Assembly: GCF_001571145.1 (NCBI RefSeq)
Contig: NZ_BCTF01000032.1
Location: 1 to 54,496 of the forward strand
DNA length: 54,496 nt
Direction: 5' to 3'
From: Hydrogenophaga flava NBRC 102514
GTDB taxonomy: Bacteria; Pseudomonadota; Gammaproteobacteria; Burkholderiales; Burkholderiaceae_C
Below, one piece after another: positions 26,695 through 36,391 of this stretch. The notes beneath the pieces were generated by a model. The model searched no databases, was not told where the DNA came from, and worked only from the letters and a program-made list of their open reading frames with translations. The first letter of the stretch is position 1, and each line of letters opens with the position of its first letter. The translations under genes and the position numbers were made by a program.

Positions 26695-26783
26695 GCCGCG
26701 GGCATTGTGGCAGACGGGTCGGGCGGGGGGCCTCGGTTAAGCTGGCAGTTTTGTCGTCTCCGCGCTTGCGGACTTCGTGCCCG

Positions 26784-28109
26784 GTGTCCCACAGACTTCC
26801 CCTTGCCCCGCTCGGATTGCTGGGCCTGTTCCTCTTGCACGCCGTGGTTCACCAGGCCGGCTTCCACGCCGTCTGGCTGGACCCGGACCAGCTGGTGGTG
26901 GCCGACCAGGCCGCGTGGATGGCGCGCGGCGAGTTCCACGAGCCCTTCTTTTACGGCCAGGCCTACCTGCTGCCGTTCGAGGCCTACCTGGCTGTGCCCG
27001 CGGTCTGGCTGGGGCTGGACCCGCTGGTGGCGGTCAAGCTGGTGGCCGCGTTGAGCTTCTACCTGCCCTGGGCGCTGACCGCCTGGTGGCTGGGCCGCGA
27101 GCGGCCCTGGGCGGCGCTGGGCGTGACCCTGCTGTTCCTGGCGCTGCCGCTGGAGTACACGCTGGCCGCGGCGCTGCCGCGCGGCTTCATCACCGGCATC
27201 GCGCTGGCCTGGCTGGGCCTGGCGATGCTGCTGCGCCCGGCGGCGCCGTCGGCCCCGGCGCAGATCGGCTGGGCGGCCCTGGTCGGTTTCTGCACCGGTT
27301 CCTACATGAGCAACGTGCTGATGCTGCCGGCCCTGGTGTTCCTGCCCGACCGGCGGCGCTGGCTGCTGGCCGGGGCCGGGCTGCTGCTGGGCTATGCCCT
27401 GTTCAAGGTGCTGGGCCTGTTCTACGTGTGGAACCCCGACCATGTGGTGCACCGCTTCCCCGACCTGTTCTTCCGGCCGGGCTACCTGCTGGGCAACCTG
27501 CAGAACCCCGACGTGGTGGTGGCGCTGGGCGGCCTGTTGCTGCTTGCACTGGGTGCCGGGGCGCTGGTGATCCGAGCCGAGCGGCGCGACCCGGCGACGC
27601 TGGCGGACGGCTGGCGCTGGGCGCTGGGCGCCGCGGGTCTGGCGCTGCTCATCGCGCTGATGGTGGGCAACAACAAGTTCGCCGAGTACAACGCCGGCTC
27701 GCCCTTCTTCTCGCTCTACCGGATGATGCTGCCGCTGCCCTTGCTGGCGCTGCTGGTGATTGCGCGCTGGCCGCCGACCGGTGTGGCCTGGCGGGTGCCG
27801 CTGTGGGGCGGACTGGCGCTGGCGGTGGTGCTGGCCGGGGTGCAGCTGGGGCGTTTTGTGGTGGGCCAGGACAGCTTCATCGAGGCCGCGACCACGCTCG
27901 AACCCGTGACCCGCGACAAGGTGCGCCGCGTCTGCAAGCGGCTGGCGCAGGACTGGCGCCGCAGCGGCGAGCCGTATATGGTGCTGCGTGGTCGCGACGA
28001 CGTGCTGGCCTACGGCTGCCATGCGCTGTATGGGGTGCCGGTGGTGCAGAGCGACTACGAGCGGCGCACCTGGCTGCGGCGGCGGTTCGAGCGGGACGCG
28101 GCGCAGTGA
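26784..28109 (+). CDS. polytopic membrane protein, GT-C glycosyltransferase-like
   Basis: The 441-residue protein has about ten membrane helices. The first extracytoplasmic loop contains DPDQLVVADQAAWMARGEFHE and FFYGQAYLLPFEAYL; an acidic loop and a GQxY...E element are typical of GT-C/PMT-like glycosyltransferases that use lipid-linked sugars. The C-terminal 70 residues are soluble. GTG at 26784 is the most plausible start; TTG codons upstream are alternatives. It is divergent from the retron. The function is not known, and there is no visible link to polyamines. Confidence 0.6.
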   Translation: MSHRLPLAPLGLLGLFLLHAVVHQAGFHAVWLDPDQLVVADQAAWMARGEFHEPFFYGQAYLLPFEAYLAVPAVWLGLDPLVAVKLVAALSFYLPWALTAWWLGRERPWAALGVTLLFLALPLEYTLAAALPRGFITGIALAWLGLAMLLRPAAPSAPAQIGWAALVGFCTGSYMSNVLMLPALVFLPDRRRWLLAGAGLLLGYALFKVLGLFYVWNPDHVVHRFPDLFFRPGYLLGNLQNPDVVVALGGLLLLALGAGALVIRAERRDPATLADGWRWALGAAGLALLIALMVGNNKFAEYNAGSPFFSLYRMMLPLPLLALLVIARWPPTGVAWRVPLWGGLALAVVLAGVQLGRFVVGQDSFIEAATTLEPVTRDKVRRVCKRLAQDWRRSGEPYMVLRGRDDVLAYGCHALYGVPVVQSDYERRTWLRRRFERDAAQ

Positions 28110-28229
28110 GCGGGCGCCCCACGCGCCGCGGCTGAGTCCACTCGGCCCTTCCGGGTGTCGAAAGTGGACGCAACATTTGACCGGATGTTGCCTTAGCATG
28201 GTGCCAATTCATTGTGGAGACCCGTGCCC

Positions 28230-29708
28230 ATGTCCGACATCACCAACCCTTCCTTCGACGGCCGCGCCCTCATCAACGGTGAGCGCGTCGCCGCCCGCGA
28301 CGGCCAGACCTTCGACTGCATCTCGCCGGTCGACGGTCGCGTGCTGACCCAGGTGGCCCGATGCGGCCAGGCCGACATCGACGCCGCCGTGGCCGCCGCC
28401 CGGGCCGCTTTTGAAGACCGCCGCTGGGCCGGCAAGGCGCCCGCGCAGCGCAAGCGCGTGATGATCAAGTTCGCCGAGCTGATCCAGGCCCATGGCGACC
28501 TGCTGGCGCTGACCGAGTCGCTCGACATGGGCAAGCCGGTGAAGTACGCCAAGGGCGTGGACGTGAACAGCGCGGCCAACTGCGTGCGCTGGTACGGCGA
28601 GGCGGTGGACAAGGTCTACGACGAGATCGCGCCCACGCCCGACACGGCGCTGGCCCTGATCACCCGCGAGCCGGTGGGCGTGGTCGGCGTCATCGTGCCC
28701 TGGAACTACCCGATGATCATGGCCGCGTGGAAGATCGCGCCGGCCCTGGCCGCGGGCAATTCGGTGGTGCTCAAGCCATCCGAGAAGAGCCCGCTGACGG
28801 CGCTCAAGCTGGCCGAGCTGGCGCTGGAAGCCGGCATTCCCGCGGGCGTGTTCAACGTGGTGACCGGTTACGGCCCCGAGGCCGGTTCGCCGCTGGCGCT
28901 GCACATGGACGTGGACTGCATCGCCTTCACCGGCAGCACCCGCGTGGGCAAGCAGATCCACGTGATGGCCGGGCAGAGCAACCTCAAGCGCGCCTGGACC
29001 GAGCTGGGCGGCAAGTCGCCCAACATCGTGTTCGCCGACTGCCCGGACCTGGACAAGGCGGTCGAGGCCTCGGTGGGCAGCATCTTCTTCAACCAGGGCG
29101 AGAGCTGCAACGCGCCCTCGCGCCTGTTCGTCGAGGCCTCGATCAAGGACGCCTTCCTGGAGAAGGCCTTGAAGCTGGTGCCGCAGTACCAGCCGGCCAA
29201 CCCGCTGGACAAGAACACGGTGATGGGCGCCATCGTCGACCAGGTGCAGCTGGACAACGTGATGCGCTACATCGGCCTGGGCCAGAGCGAAGGTGCCAAG
29301 CTGCTGGCCGGTGGCGAGCGCGTGGCGCCGGTGGCCGGCGGCTGCTACGTGCAGCCCACCATCTTCGACGGCGTGACCAACAGCATGACCATCGCGCGCG
29401 AGGAGATCTTTGGCCCGGTGCTGTCGGTGCTGTCGTTCACCGACGCGGCCGACGTGGTGAAGCAGGCCAACAACAACATCTACGGCCTGCAGGCCGCGGT
29501 GTGGACGCGCGACATCAACAAGGCGCATGGCGTGGCGCGCGCGCTGCGCGCGGGCACGGTACACGTCAACTCTTATGACGAGGACGACATCACCGTGCCC
29601 TTCGGTGGCTTCAAGCAGAGCGGGGTGGGGCGCGACAAGTCGCTGCACGCGTTCGACAAGTACACCGAGTGCAAGACCACATGGATTCGCATCGACAGCC
29701 CGATCTGA
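28230..29708 (+). CDS. puuC: aldehyde dehydrogenase, gamma-glutamyl-aminobutyraldehyde type
   Basis: The 492-residue NAD(P)-dependent enzyme has VIVPWNYP, the cofactor loop FTGSTRVGK, the general base in [10 protein letters not shown] and the catalytic Cys in [11 protein letters not shown]. PuuC-type enzymes oxidise gamma-glutamyl-aminobutyraldehyde or 4-aminobutanal to the acid. It precedes gabT by 11 bases. Together they continue the pathway begun upstream. The start [11 protein letters not shown] at 28230 has a TGGAGA site. Confidence 0.88.
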   Translation: MSDITNPSFDGRALINGERVAARDGQTFDCISPVDGRVLTQVARCGQADIDAAVAAARAAFEDRRWAGKAPAQRKRVMIKFAELIQAHGDLLALTESLDMGKPVKYAKGVDVNSAANCVRWYGEAVDKVYDEIAPTPDTALALITREPVGVVGVIVPWNYPMIMAAWKIAPALAAGNSVVLKPSEKSPLTALKLAELALEAGIPAGVFNVVTGYGPEAGSPLALHMDVDCIAFTGSTRVGKQIHVMAGQSNLKRAWTELGGKSPNIVFADCPDLDKAVEASVGSIFFNQGESCNAPSRLFVEASIKDAFLEKALKLVPQYQPANPLDKNTVMGAIVDQVQLDNVMRYIGLGQSEGAKLLAGGERVAPVAGGCYVQPTIFDGVTNSMTIAREEIFGPVLSVLSFTDAADVVKQANNNIYGLQAAVWTRDINKAHGVARALRAGTVHVNSYDEDDITVPFGGFKQSGVGRDKSLHAFDKYTECKTTWIRIDSPI

Positions 29709-29719
29709 AGGAGACACCC

Positions 29720-31027
29720 ATGAACGCCATGAACGACCTCAAGACCGACCACATGTCAGAGCACACCAACGCCGCCTGGCACGCGCGCCGGCAGGCGGCC
29801 ACGCCGCGCGGTGTGGGGGTGATGGGCGACTTCTTCATTGAGCGCGCCAAGAACGCCGAGTTCTGGGACATCGAGGGCCGGCGCTTCATCGACTTCGCGG
29901 GCGGCATTGCGGTGTTGAACACCGGCCACGTGCACCCCAAGGTGCAGGCGGCGATTGCGGCGCAGCTGCAGCGCTTCACGCACAGCTGCTACCAGGTCGT
30001 GCCTTACACCGAATACGTTGCGCTGGCCGAGCGCATCAACGCCATCGTGCCCATCGACGGTCCGGCCAAGACGGCCTTTTTCTCGACCGGCGCCGAGGCG
30101 ATCGAGAACGCGATCAAGATCGCGCGCTCGTCCACCGGCCGCAGCGGCGTGATCGCCTTCGGCGCCGCCTTCCACGGCCGCAGCCTGTTCGCGGTGGCGC
30201 TGACCGGCAAGGTCCAGCCCTACAAGGCCGGCTTCGGGCCGTTCCCGCCCGAGATCTACCACGTGCCGTTCCCGTGCCACTGCAGTTCGCTGGAGGACAC
30301 GAAGAAGGCGATGGAGCACGTGTTCAAGTGCGACATCGAGCCCAGCCGCGTGGCGGCCATCGTGTTCGAGCCGGTGCAGGGCGAGGGCGGCTTCAACCCG
30401 ATCCAAAAAGAGGCTGTGCTGTGGCTGCGCCAGCTGTGCGACCAGCACGGCATTTTGCTGATCGCCGACGAGGTGCAGACCGGCTTCGCGCGCACCGGCA
30501 AGATGTTCGCGATGGAGCACTACGGCGCCAAACCCGACCTGATCACCATGGCCAAGAGCATGGCCGGCGGCACCACGCTGTCGGCCGTCAGCGGCAAGGC
30601 CGCGATCATGGACGGCCCCGCGCCGGGCGGCCTGGGCGGCACCTATGCCGGCAACCCGCTGGCGATTGCCGCGTCGCATGCGGTGCTGGACGTGATGGCC
30701 GAGGAAAAGCTGCCCGAGCGCGCGCAGATCCTGGGCGACCGGCTGGTCGCGCACCTGAAGGCACACCAGGCGAAACAGCCGCGGATCGCCGACGTGCGCG
30801 GCCTGGGCGCCATGGTGGCGGCCGAGTTCGTCGACGCCGCCGGCGCGCCCGACGCCGACCTGACCAAACGCATCCAGGCCGCCGCCCTCAAGCGCGGTCT
30901 GCTGCTGCTGACCTGCGGCGTCTACGGCAACGTGATCCGTTTCCTGTTCCCGCTGACGATTGAAGACAGCGTGTTCGCCGAGGCGCTGGGCGTGCTCGAC
31001 GCCACAATGGCCGACGCGCTGGCCTGA
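29720..31027 (+). CDS. gabT: 4-aminobutyrate aminotransferase
   Basis: The 435-residue class III aminotransferase has STGAEAIENAIKIAR, AFHGRS, EPVQGEGGF, DEVQTGFARTG and the PLP lysine in TMAKSMAGG. These match GabT, which converts GABA to succinate semialdehyde. It is the natural next step after PuuC/PuuD. The start has AAGGAGA. No succinate-semialdehyde dehydrogenase gene is in the window. Confidence 0.9.
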   Translation: MNAMNDLKTDHMSEHTNAAWHARRQAATPRGVGVMGDFFIERAKNAEFWDIEGRRFIDFAGGIAVLNTGHVHPKVQAAIAAQLQRFTHSCYQVVPYTEYVALAERINAIVPIDGPAKTAFFSTGAEAIENAIKIARSSTGRSGVIAFGAAFHGRSLFAVALTGKVQPYKAGFGPFPPEIYHVPFPCHCSSLEDTKKAMEHVFKCDIEPSRVAAIVFEPVQGEGGFNPIQKEAVLWLRQLCDQHGILLIADEVQTGFARTGKMFAMEHYGAKPDLITMAKSMAGGTTLSAVSGKAAIMDGPAPGGLGGTYAGNPLAIAASHAVLDVMAEEKLPERAQILGDRLVAHLKAHQAKQPRIADVRGLGAMVAAEFVDAAGAPDADLTKRIQAAALKRGLLLLTCGVYGNVIRFLFPLTIEDSVFAEALGVLDATMADALA

Positions 31028-31043
31028 GTCCCCCTTTCACACC

Positions 31044-31065
31044 AGCCGGGTTCGCCCGGCTTTTT
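31044..31065 (+). terminator. intrinsic terminator after gabT
   Basis: AGCCGGG-TTCG-CCCGGCT followed by TTTTT: a 7-bp stem with a stable UUCG tetraloop. It ends the puuC-gabT transcript and lies just upstream of the next ligase gene. Confidence 0.88.
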
Positions 31066-31081
31066 GTTGCCTGGAACCCGC

Positions 31082-32419
31082 ATGGACCAGCCCAGCCTTG
31101 AACAACGCACCGCCACCCTGCGCGAGCAGGGCATCCACACGGTGATGGCCACCTTCACCGACCTGCACGGCGTGCCCAAGGGCAAGCTGGTGCCGCTGGA
31201 GGCGCTGCCCGACGCGGTGGCCACCGGCGCCGGTTTCGCGGGCCCCAGCATCTGGGGCACGGGCCTGCCGCGCATGGGCGCGCGCAGCGAGTACTACGGC
31301 CGCGTGGTGCCCGATTCGCTGCGGCCGCTGCCGTGGTTGCCGGGTGTGGCGCACGCAGTGTGCGACGGCTTTGCGGGTGGGCAGCCGCTGGACACCTGCT
31401 CGCGCCAGATGCTGCGGCGCCAGCTGGCGCGCCTGCGCGAACGCGGCTGGACCTTCCACGTCGGCATCGAGCCCGAGTTCTTCCTGCTGCGCCGGGGCGC
31501 CGAGGGGCGCTGGGCCGTGGCCGACGGCGAGGACCGGCTCGGCAAGCCGTCTTACGACCTCAAGGCCATCGTGCGCAACCACGGCTTTCTGGACGACATG
31601 CGACGCCATCTGGGCGCGCTCGGTTTCGAGCTGCAGCAGATGGACCACGAGGACGCGACGGGCCAGTACGAGATCAACTACCTGTACGACGAGGCCCTGG
31701 CCGCGGCCGACCGCTACCAGCTGTTCAAGCTCACCGCGCACGCGGTGGCGCAGCAGCACGGACAGGTGTTCTCTTGCATGCCCAAGCCGCTGGCGGGCGC
31801 GCCCGGCAGTGGCCTGCATTTCCACCTCAGCCTGACCGATGCCGAAGGCCGGCCCGTGATGGCCGACGCGGAGGGCTCCATGGGCCTGAGCGCCGCCGGC
31901 CTGCAGTTCGCGGCTGGCCTGCTGGAACACGGCGATGCGCTGGCCGCGCTGTGCGCGCCCACGGTCAACAGCTACAAGCGGCTGGCGGTGAGCGAGAGCG
32001 CGTCCGGCACGACCTGGTCGCCGGTGTGGAAGGCGGCGGGCGACAACAACCGCACCTGCCTCGTGCGCACGGTGGCGGGCCGCATCGAGTGGCGCCTGCC
32101 CGACCCCTCGTGCAATGTGTACGCGGCGCTGGCGGCCACGCTGGCCGCGGGGCTGGACGGCCTCGACCGCGAGCTGCCCGCGCCCGAGGCCATCGACGCC
32201 GACCTCTACCAGCGGCACGCGGCCGGCGAGACCCTGCCGCCGCGCCTGCCGCGCGACCTGCACGAGGCCCTGGCCGCGCTGCGCGCCGACGCCATCCTGC
32301 GCGACGACCTGGGCGAGGCCTTCTGCGAGCAGTTCCTCACGCTCAAGCGCGCCGAGTGGGATGCGTACGCGCAGCAGGTGAGCGACTGGGAGCTGGCGCG
32401 CTACGCGGACGGGTTCTGA
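31082..32419 (+). CDS. glutamine-synthetase-family amide ligase (GlnT/PuuA-like)
   Basis: The 445-residue enzyme has FHVGIEPEFFLL, QYEINYLYDEA, GLHFHLSL and the ATP/product loop NRTCLVRTVAGRIEWRLPDPSCN. The last motif departs from PuuA (NRTVGIRSP) and resembles GlnT-type or gamma-glutamylamide synthetases. The substrate could be another polyamine or amine. It is clearly diverged from the puuA gene at 17950, so it is not a recent duplicate. It follows a terminator and may have its own promoter. Confidence 0.8.
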   Translation: MDQPSLEQRTATLREQGIHTVMATFTDLHGVPKGKLVPLEALPDAVATGAGFAGPSIWGTGLPRMGARSEYYGRVVPDSLRPLPWLPGVAHAVCDGFAGGQPLDTCSRQMLRRQLARLRERGWTFHVGIEPEFFLLRRGAEGRWAVADGEDRLGKPSYDLKAIVRNHGFLDDMRRHLGALGFELQQMDHEDATGQYEINYLYDEALAAADRYQLFKLTAHAVAQQHGQVFSCMPKPLAGAPGSGLHFHLSLTDAEGRPVMADAEGSMGLSAAGLQFAAGLLEHGDALAALCAPTVNSYKRLAVSESASGTTWSPVWKAAGDNNRTCLVRTVAGRIEWRLPDPSCNVYAALAATLAAGLDGLDRELPAPEAIDADLYQRHAAGETLPPRLPRDLHEALAALRADAILRDDLGEAFCEQFLTLKRAEWDAYAQQVSDWELARYADGF

Positions 32420-32426
32420 GGGGCGG

Positions 32427-34733
32427 TCAAGCCATCGCGCGCTCGGGCGCCGTGTGGGCAGGTGCGGCCGGGGCTGCGGCGGTGCGCGCGGTGTCCTGCG
32501 CCTGCACCTGCGCCGTTTGCTGCGCCTGCGCCAGGTGCTGCTCTGCGGGTTTTGTCTGCGCCTCGCGCACACTGAACTCGCTGACCGGCGCGCCGGCCTG
32601 CACCATCGCGATCCGCTCGCCATCCTTGCTCAGGTGGAAGGCGCGCACCTCGCCGCGGTTCGCATGCGCCTGCGCGTGGTTCACGGCGGCGGCGCTCACG
32701 CGGTCGATGCGCTCGTCGTCCAGCCCCCGGGCGCGCAGCCCCGGCGCCAGCTGCTCCCGGGCCAGCGCGTGGTGGCGCTGCTGTTCGGATGTGTGCGAGG
32801 TCTGGCACGGGCGCACCGGCGAGGCCTGAGGGGCGCGGGGCTTGAGCTCGGCCGGCAGCTCCGGCGGCGGCAGACCGCGTTCCTTGTAGGCGCCCCGGAT
32901 CGCGCCCAGGTGACCGATGTCCCGCCACAGCTCGTTGGCCCCTTGCTGCACGCGCCCGGCCTGGCGCTGCTGCGCCAGCGCCCTGGGCCAGCCCTGGTCG
33001 ACGTTGTTGTGCGAGTCCTTGTTGGCTTGCAGCGCCTCCACCGTGCGGCGGCCCTGCGCCACCTCGCCCGCGAACTGCTGGTGTTTCTGCGCCAGCTGCT
33101 CTTTGCTCAGGGCGCGGTAGTTCTCCAGCGGCTCGTGGGGCAGGGCGCGCGGGTACTTCTCGTGCACCGCGTCGCTGTAGGCCCCGCGCACGGCGTCGGC
33201 AGGCTTCTTGCTGGCGTCGATGTGGCGGGCCAGGGCGTCGTTCACGTCGTCCTTGTCCACCTTGGGAAAGCGCGCGTGCATCGCCTCCCAGCCCTTGTCG
33301 ATGCCGGCCCGGCCCTCGAAGTAGCGCCCGTTGCGCTCGGCCTCTTTGCCGAAGGCCGCGCTGGCCGTGTCCAGCCGGGTTTGCAGGCGCGCGCGCTCGG
33401 CCGGGTCGGTGGTGTGCTGCAGGTCCTCTCTGAGGCCGTTGACCTGGCGCAGCAGGCGGCCTTCCTTGGACACGTAGTCGTAGCCCAGCTGCCCCACCTC
33501 GCGCCCCAGGGTCTTGCTCCACTGCTGCAGGCGCGAGTCCTCGTAGAGCTTTTCCGCGCCGACCGCTGCGGCGCCACCGGTGGCCAGACCGCCGACCACC
33601 GGGCCGACCGGCCCCGTCACGGGGCTGGTGAGCGTGCCGACGGCCGCGCCCGGGATGGCGCCCACGGTGGCCGCCCCGCCGGTGACGGCGGTCTTGACGG
33701 TCTGGTTGGCCGTCTCCTCGCCGCCGCGCACCCACTGCTCGCGGTTGGAGCGCGCGGTGTCGATGGCGGCGTCGACCTGGTCTTTGGCGTCCACCACGCC
33801 GTAGGCTGTGCCCAGCACGCCCGCGGCTTTGACGGTGGGGCGCACGGCGCGGTAGCCACCGACCTCGTTGTGCAGGCGCTTGACGCCTTCTTCCACCCGG
33901 CCGGTCTGGCGCTCGTCCAGCAGGTGGCGGGCCGTGTCCGGGCTGACGCGCTGATTGGGCACGCGGTCTGGCAGGTCGCGGTGCCACTGGCGCTGCGCGT
34001 CGGTGGATGCGTGCAGATCGTTCAGCCGGTCCTGGGTCAGGCGGCCGAGGCGGGCGGACTCCAGCGCGCGTCCGGGCGAGGCGTTGGGAGCGGTGCGCGA
34101 GTCGAAATGCAGCCTGCCCTCGCGGTCGTAGATCTGCACCGGTACGCCGGTCTGCCTTGCCACGTCGTCGAGGGTGGCGGGGAGTTGTTTGTAGACATCG
34201 TTGCGGAGATGTTCGGGCACGTAGCGGCCGTAGCCAGTCTCATCAATGCCCTTTCCAAAGCGATGGTCCACGCCCAGTTCACTCTCAAACCGGTGGGCGG
34301 CCACCGCACGGACCTCCACCTGGTAGCCCTTGGCCTGAAGCTCCCTGATCAGCTCCGCCTTGGGCATGGTGGAGTCGATGACCAGGTGCTTGCGCTGGGC
34401 GATGGCATCAGCGCGCAGCTCCTTGGCCCACTGGCTTGCATCGGGGTGGGTGTGGTCGGCCCAGGTGTAGGGGTGGTTGCGTCTCAGAACACCGGCCGAC
34501 GGGTGCGCGTCCCGCAGCGTGTCCGGGTCCACGACGGCAATGTTCCCGTTGAACTCGGCCTTGGCAGCCGCGGTCAGACTGCCCTTGCCGGAACCGGGTT
34601 GACCCGACAGGATGATGGCGGTGGGCCGGGTATGTCCTCCGACAACGTCTGTGTAGCTGCGAGCACCCAGCACCTTTTCGCGGAGGACCGCGGCATGCTC
34701 GGCATCAGGTAGGGGCTTGATGTCCTCTGCCAT
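32427..34733 (-). CDS. zeta-toxin-domain protein with XVIPCD-like C-terminus, putative secreted effector
   Basis: The 768-residue product has an N-terminal zeta-toxin kinase domain: Walker A GQPGSGKGS (44-52), VVDPDTLRDAHP and HLVIDSTMP; zeta toxins phosphorylate UDP-sugar cell-wall precursors. A Gly/Ala-rich hydrophobic segment in the middle (GAIPGAAVGTLTSPVTGP onward) could insert in membranes. A charged helical region follows. Residues about 667-745 (DERIDRVSAAAVNH, GEVRAFHLSKDGERIAMVQ) and a Gln-rich tail resemble the XVIPCD secretion signal and match the effector at 4108-5532. The small gene 13 bases upstream is the likely antitoxin. Delivery into rival cells is inferred. Confidence 0.78.
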   Translation of the reverse strand: MAEDIKPLPDAEHAAVLREKVLGARSYTDVVGGHTRPTAIILSGQPGSGKGSLTAAAKAEFNGNIAVVDPDTLRDAHPSAGVLRRNHPYTWADHTHPDASQWAKELRADAIAQRKHLVIDSTMPKAELIRELQAKGYQVEVRAVAAHRFESELGVDHRFGKGIDETGYGRYVPEHLRNDVYKQLPATLDDVARQTGVPVQIYDREGRLHFDSRTAPNASPGRALESARLGRLTQDRLNDLHASTDAQRQWHRDLPDRVPNQRVSPDTARHLLDERQTGRVEEGVKRLHNEVGGYRAVRPTVKAAGVLGTAYGVVDAKDQVDAAIDTARSNREQWVRGGEETANQTVKTAVTGGAATVGAIPGAAVGTLTSPVTGPVGPVVGGLATGGAAAVGAEKLYEDSRLQQWSKTLGREVGQLGYDYVSKEGRLLRQVNGLREDLQHTTDPAERARLQTRLDTASAAFGKEAERNGRYFEGRAGIDKGWEAMHARFPKVDKDDVNDALARHIDASKKPADAVRGAYSDAVHEKYPRALPHEPLENYRALSKEQLAQKHQQFAGEVAQGRRTVEALQANKDSHNNVDQGWPRALAQQRQAGRVQQGANELWRDIGHLGAIRGAYKERGLPPPELPAELKPRAPQASPVRPCQTSHTSEQQRHHALAREQLAPGLRARGLDDERIDRVSAAAVNHAQAHANRGEVRAFHLSKDGERIAMVQAGAPVSEFSVREAQTKPAEQHLAQAQQTAQVQAQDTARTAAAPAAPAHTAPERAMA

Positions 34734-34746
34734 GTGATGCCCCGGC

Positions 34747-35094
34747 TCAACCAAAGAACGTCGCAAGTTCGACGAGTGTGTCCGGGACCCGGGAGCGGCA
34801 ATCGAACATCAGTAGGTCCTTGGCCCGGGCGCGTTCCATGGCATCTGGATCGCCGGAAGTATTGGCGCGCGTTCGCTCCTCTGCTGCGTTGGATGCGAAC
34901 AAGCCCAGGATGTTTTCAAGAACGCCGATGGCGGCTTCCAGCTGGTCTGCGAGCTGGGCCTTGCTCATGCCGGGCGACCGACCCACGGACCCGAGTCCGC
35001 GCTCCAGCTCCTTGATCAGCTCCGGATAGTCCTTCAGCGCCTCCTGCAGCACCTTGGGCACAGGCGGGTGTTCGGTGAACGTGTGGGTGGTCAT
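34747..35094 (-). CDS. small helical protein, probable zeta antitoxin/immunity
   Basis: The 115-residue product is acidic, largely helical and without a signal peptide (LKDYPELIKELERGLG, LADQLEAAIGVLENILGLF). It precedes the zeta-toxin gene by 13 bases on the same strand, the order of epsilon-zeta modules. A cytoplasmic location fits neutralising a cytoplasmic kinase. I see no direct epsilon signature, so the role rests on position and size. The ATG at 35094 has a GGGAAG site; a GTG at 35148 is less likely. Confidence 0.65.
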   Translation of the reverse strand: MTTHTFTEHPPVPKVLQEALKDYPELIKELERGLGSVGRSPGMSKAQLADQLEAAIGVLENILGLFASNAAEERTRANTSGDPDAMERARAKDLLMFDCRSRVPDTLVELATFFG

Positions 35095-35213
35095 GGCGGC
35101 TTCCCTGAAATCGGTTGTTGTGAACGACGAACCGGGATGTTCCCACACCCCGGTGCCGCCCGGTCCAACCGCCTGCGGTTCGCCGCCACCGCCCTGGCGC
35201 GGCGTGGTCCGGC

Positions 35214-35987
35214 TCAGGTCCGGTAAGACGGGTCGCTGCGGTCGAGCTTGCGCAGCAGCGCCGGCCAGGCCAGCATCGCGCCCTGGCCGGCGGTCGCGAT
35301 CTTCATCACCTCGGCCATGCCGGCGAGGATGCGCGGGTCCACCTGGGTGAGCTCACCGCCGCCGGCCTGCGCGTCGATCTGGATGCGGCAGGTGTTCTCG
35401 AAGGTGTACATCGAGAGGAAGGCGTCGGGGATCGAGCTGCCCACGGTCAGCAGGCCGTGGTTGCGCAGCACGAGGAAGTTGGCGCGGCCCAGGTCGGCCT
35501 GCAGGCGTGGCTTCTCGTCGGGGCGGAAGGCCACACCCTCGTAGCCGTGGTACGCGAGCGAGGCCAGCACGAAGGTGCTCTGCTGGCTGATGGGCAGGAT
35601 GCCGGCCTTCTGCGCGCTGACCGCCACGCCCGCGCGGGTGTGGGTGTGCAGCACGCACTGCACCTCGGGCCGCGCCTCGTGCACCGCGCTGTGGATGACG
35701 AAGCCGGCCGGGTTGACCGGGAAGGGCGAGTCCAGCAGCTTGTTGCACTGCATGTCGACCTTGACCAGGCTGCTCGCCGTGATCTCGTCGAACATGAGGC
35801 CGTAGGGGTTGATCAGGAACTGGTGTTCGCCGCCGGTGACGCTGTCGGGCAGCTTGGCGCTGATGTGGGTGAACACCAGGTCGGACCAGCCGTAGGCGGC
35901 CACGAGCCGGTAGCAGGCCGCGAGGTCGCAGCGCAGCTGCCATTCCTCGGCGCTGACCGAGTCCTTGAGCGACGGGATGTTGAGCAT
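35214..35987 (-). CDS. class II aldolase/adducin family protein
   Basis: The 257-residue protein has the zinc-binding elements of the family: HISAKLP, the HTHTRAG pair and LRNHGLL. Members include fuculose aldolase, ribulose-phosphate epimerase and several lyases without known substrate. There is no neighbouring sugar pathway, so the reaction is unknown. The start at 35987 has an AGGAGA site. Confidence 0.87.
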   Translation of the reverse strand: MLNIPSLKDSVSAEEWQLRCDLAACYRLVAAYGWSDLVFTHISAKLPDSVTGGEHQFLINPYGLMFDEITASSLVKVDMQCNKLLDSPFPVNPAGFVIHSAVHEARPEVQCVLHTHTRAGVAVSAQKAGILPISQQSTFVLASLAYHGYEGVAFRPDEKPRLQADLGRANFLVLRNHGLLTVGSSIPDAFLSMYTFENTCRIQIDAQAGGGELTQVDPRILAGMAEVMKIATAGQGAMLAWPALLRKLDRSDPSYRT

Positions 35988-36084
35988 GCCATGTCTCCTG
36001 CGCCGCGTCGGGGTGGGCGGCTGTGCGCGACATGGTCGCGCGGACACGGCATGCAGGCTGTCGCAGGTCCGACAGCCGCAGGGC

Positions 36085-36276
36085 TTATTTCTTCATGCTG
36101 CAGGTGTTGAAGCCGAGGATGGCGTAGGGCGGGCACCAGCCTGTCAGGCCGGTCAGCAGGGGCACGACGCCGATGTAGCCCCAGGCGCCGATGGTGCCGG
36201 TGGCGGCGGCCGCGATGAGGGAGAGGCCGACGACGATGCGGAGGGTGCGGTCAACGCCGCCAACGTTCTTGGTCAT
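36085..36276 (-). CDS. DUF2892 (YgaP-like) inner-membrane protein
   Basis: A 63-residue protein with two membrane segments and the family start MTKNVGGVDRTLRIVVG. The C-terminal GWCPPYAILGFNTC carries the two conserved Cys. These small proteins often appear with rhodanese or sulfur genes and with CRP/FNR regulators. A perfect CRP-type palindrome lies 64 bases upstream of its start, followed by the regulator gene. A good AGGAGC site precedes the ATG. Confidence 0.9.
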   Translation of the reverse strand: MTKNVGGVDRTLRIVVGLSLIAAAATGTIGAWGYIGVVPLLTGLTGWCPPYAILGFNTCSMKK

Positions 36277-36339
36277 GTGAAGCTCCTGTGAGTGTTTGAG
36301 GGTGCGGACGTATTGGAGCCGCAGCGGCCCCGGTCGGTC

Positions 36340-36355
36340 TGTGACCGCGGTCACA
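36340..36355 (-). promoter_or_regulatory. CRP-type operator upstream of the DUF2892 gene
   Basis: TGTGACCGCGGTCACA is a perfect palindrome fitting TGTGA-N6-TCACA, the CRP consensus. A CAATAC -10-like element at 36315-36310 on the reverse strand would put the site near -42 to -45, an activating position. Confidence 0.6.
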
Positions 36356-36391
36356 CAGGGTTCGCAGGGGGGCGCAACAGGAGCAGGGGGC

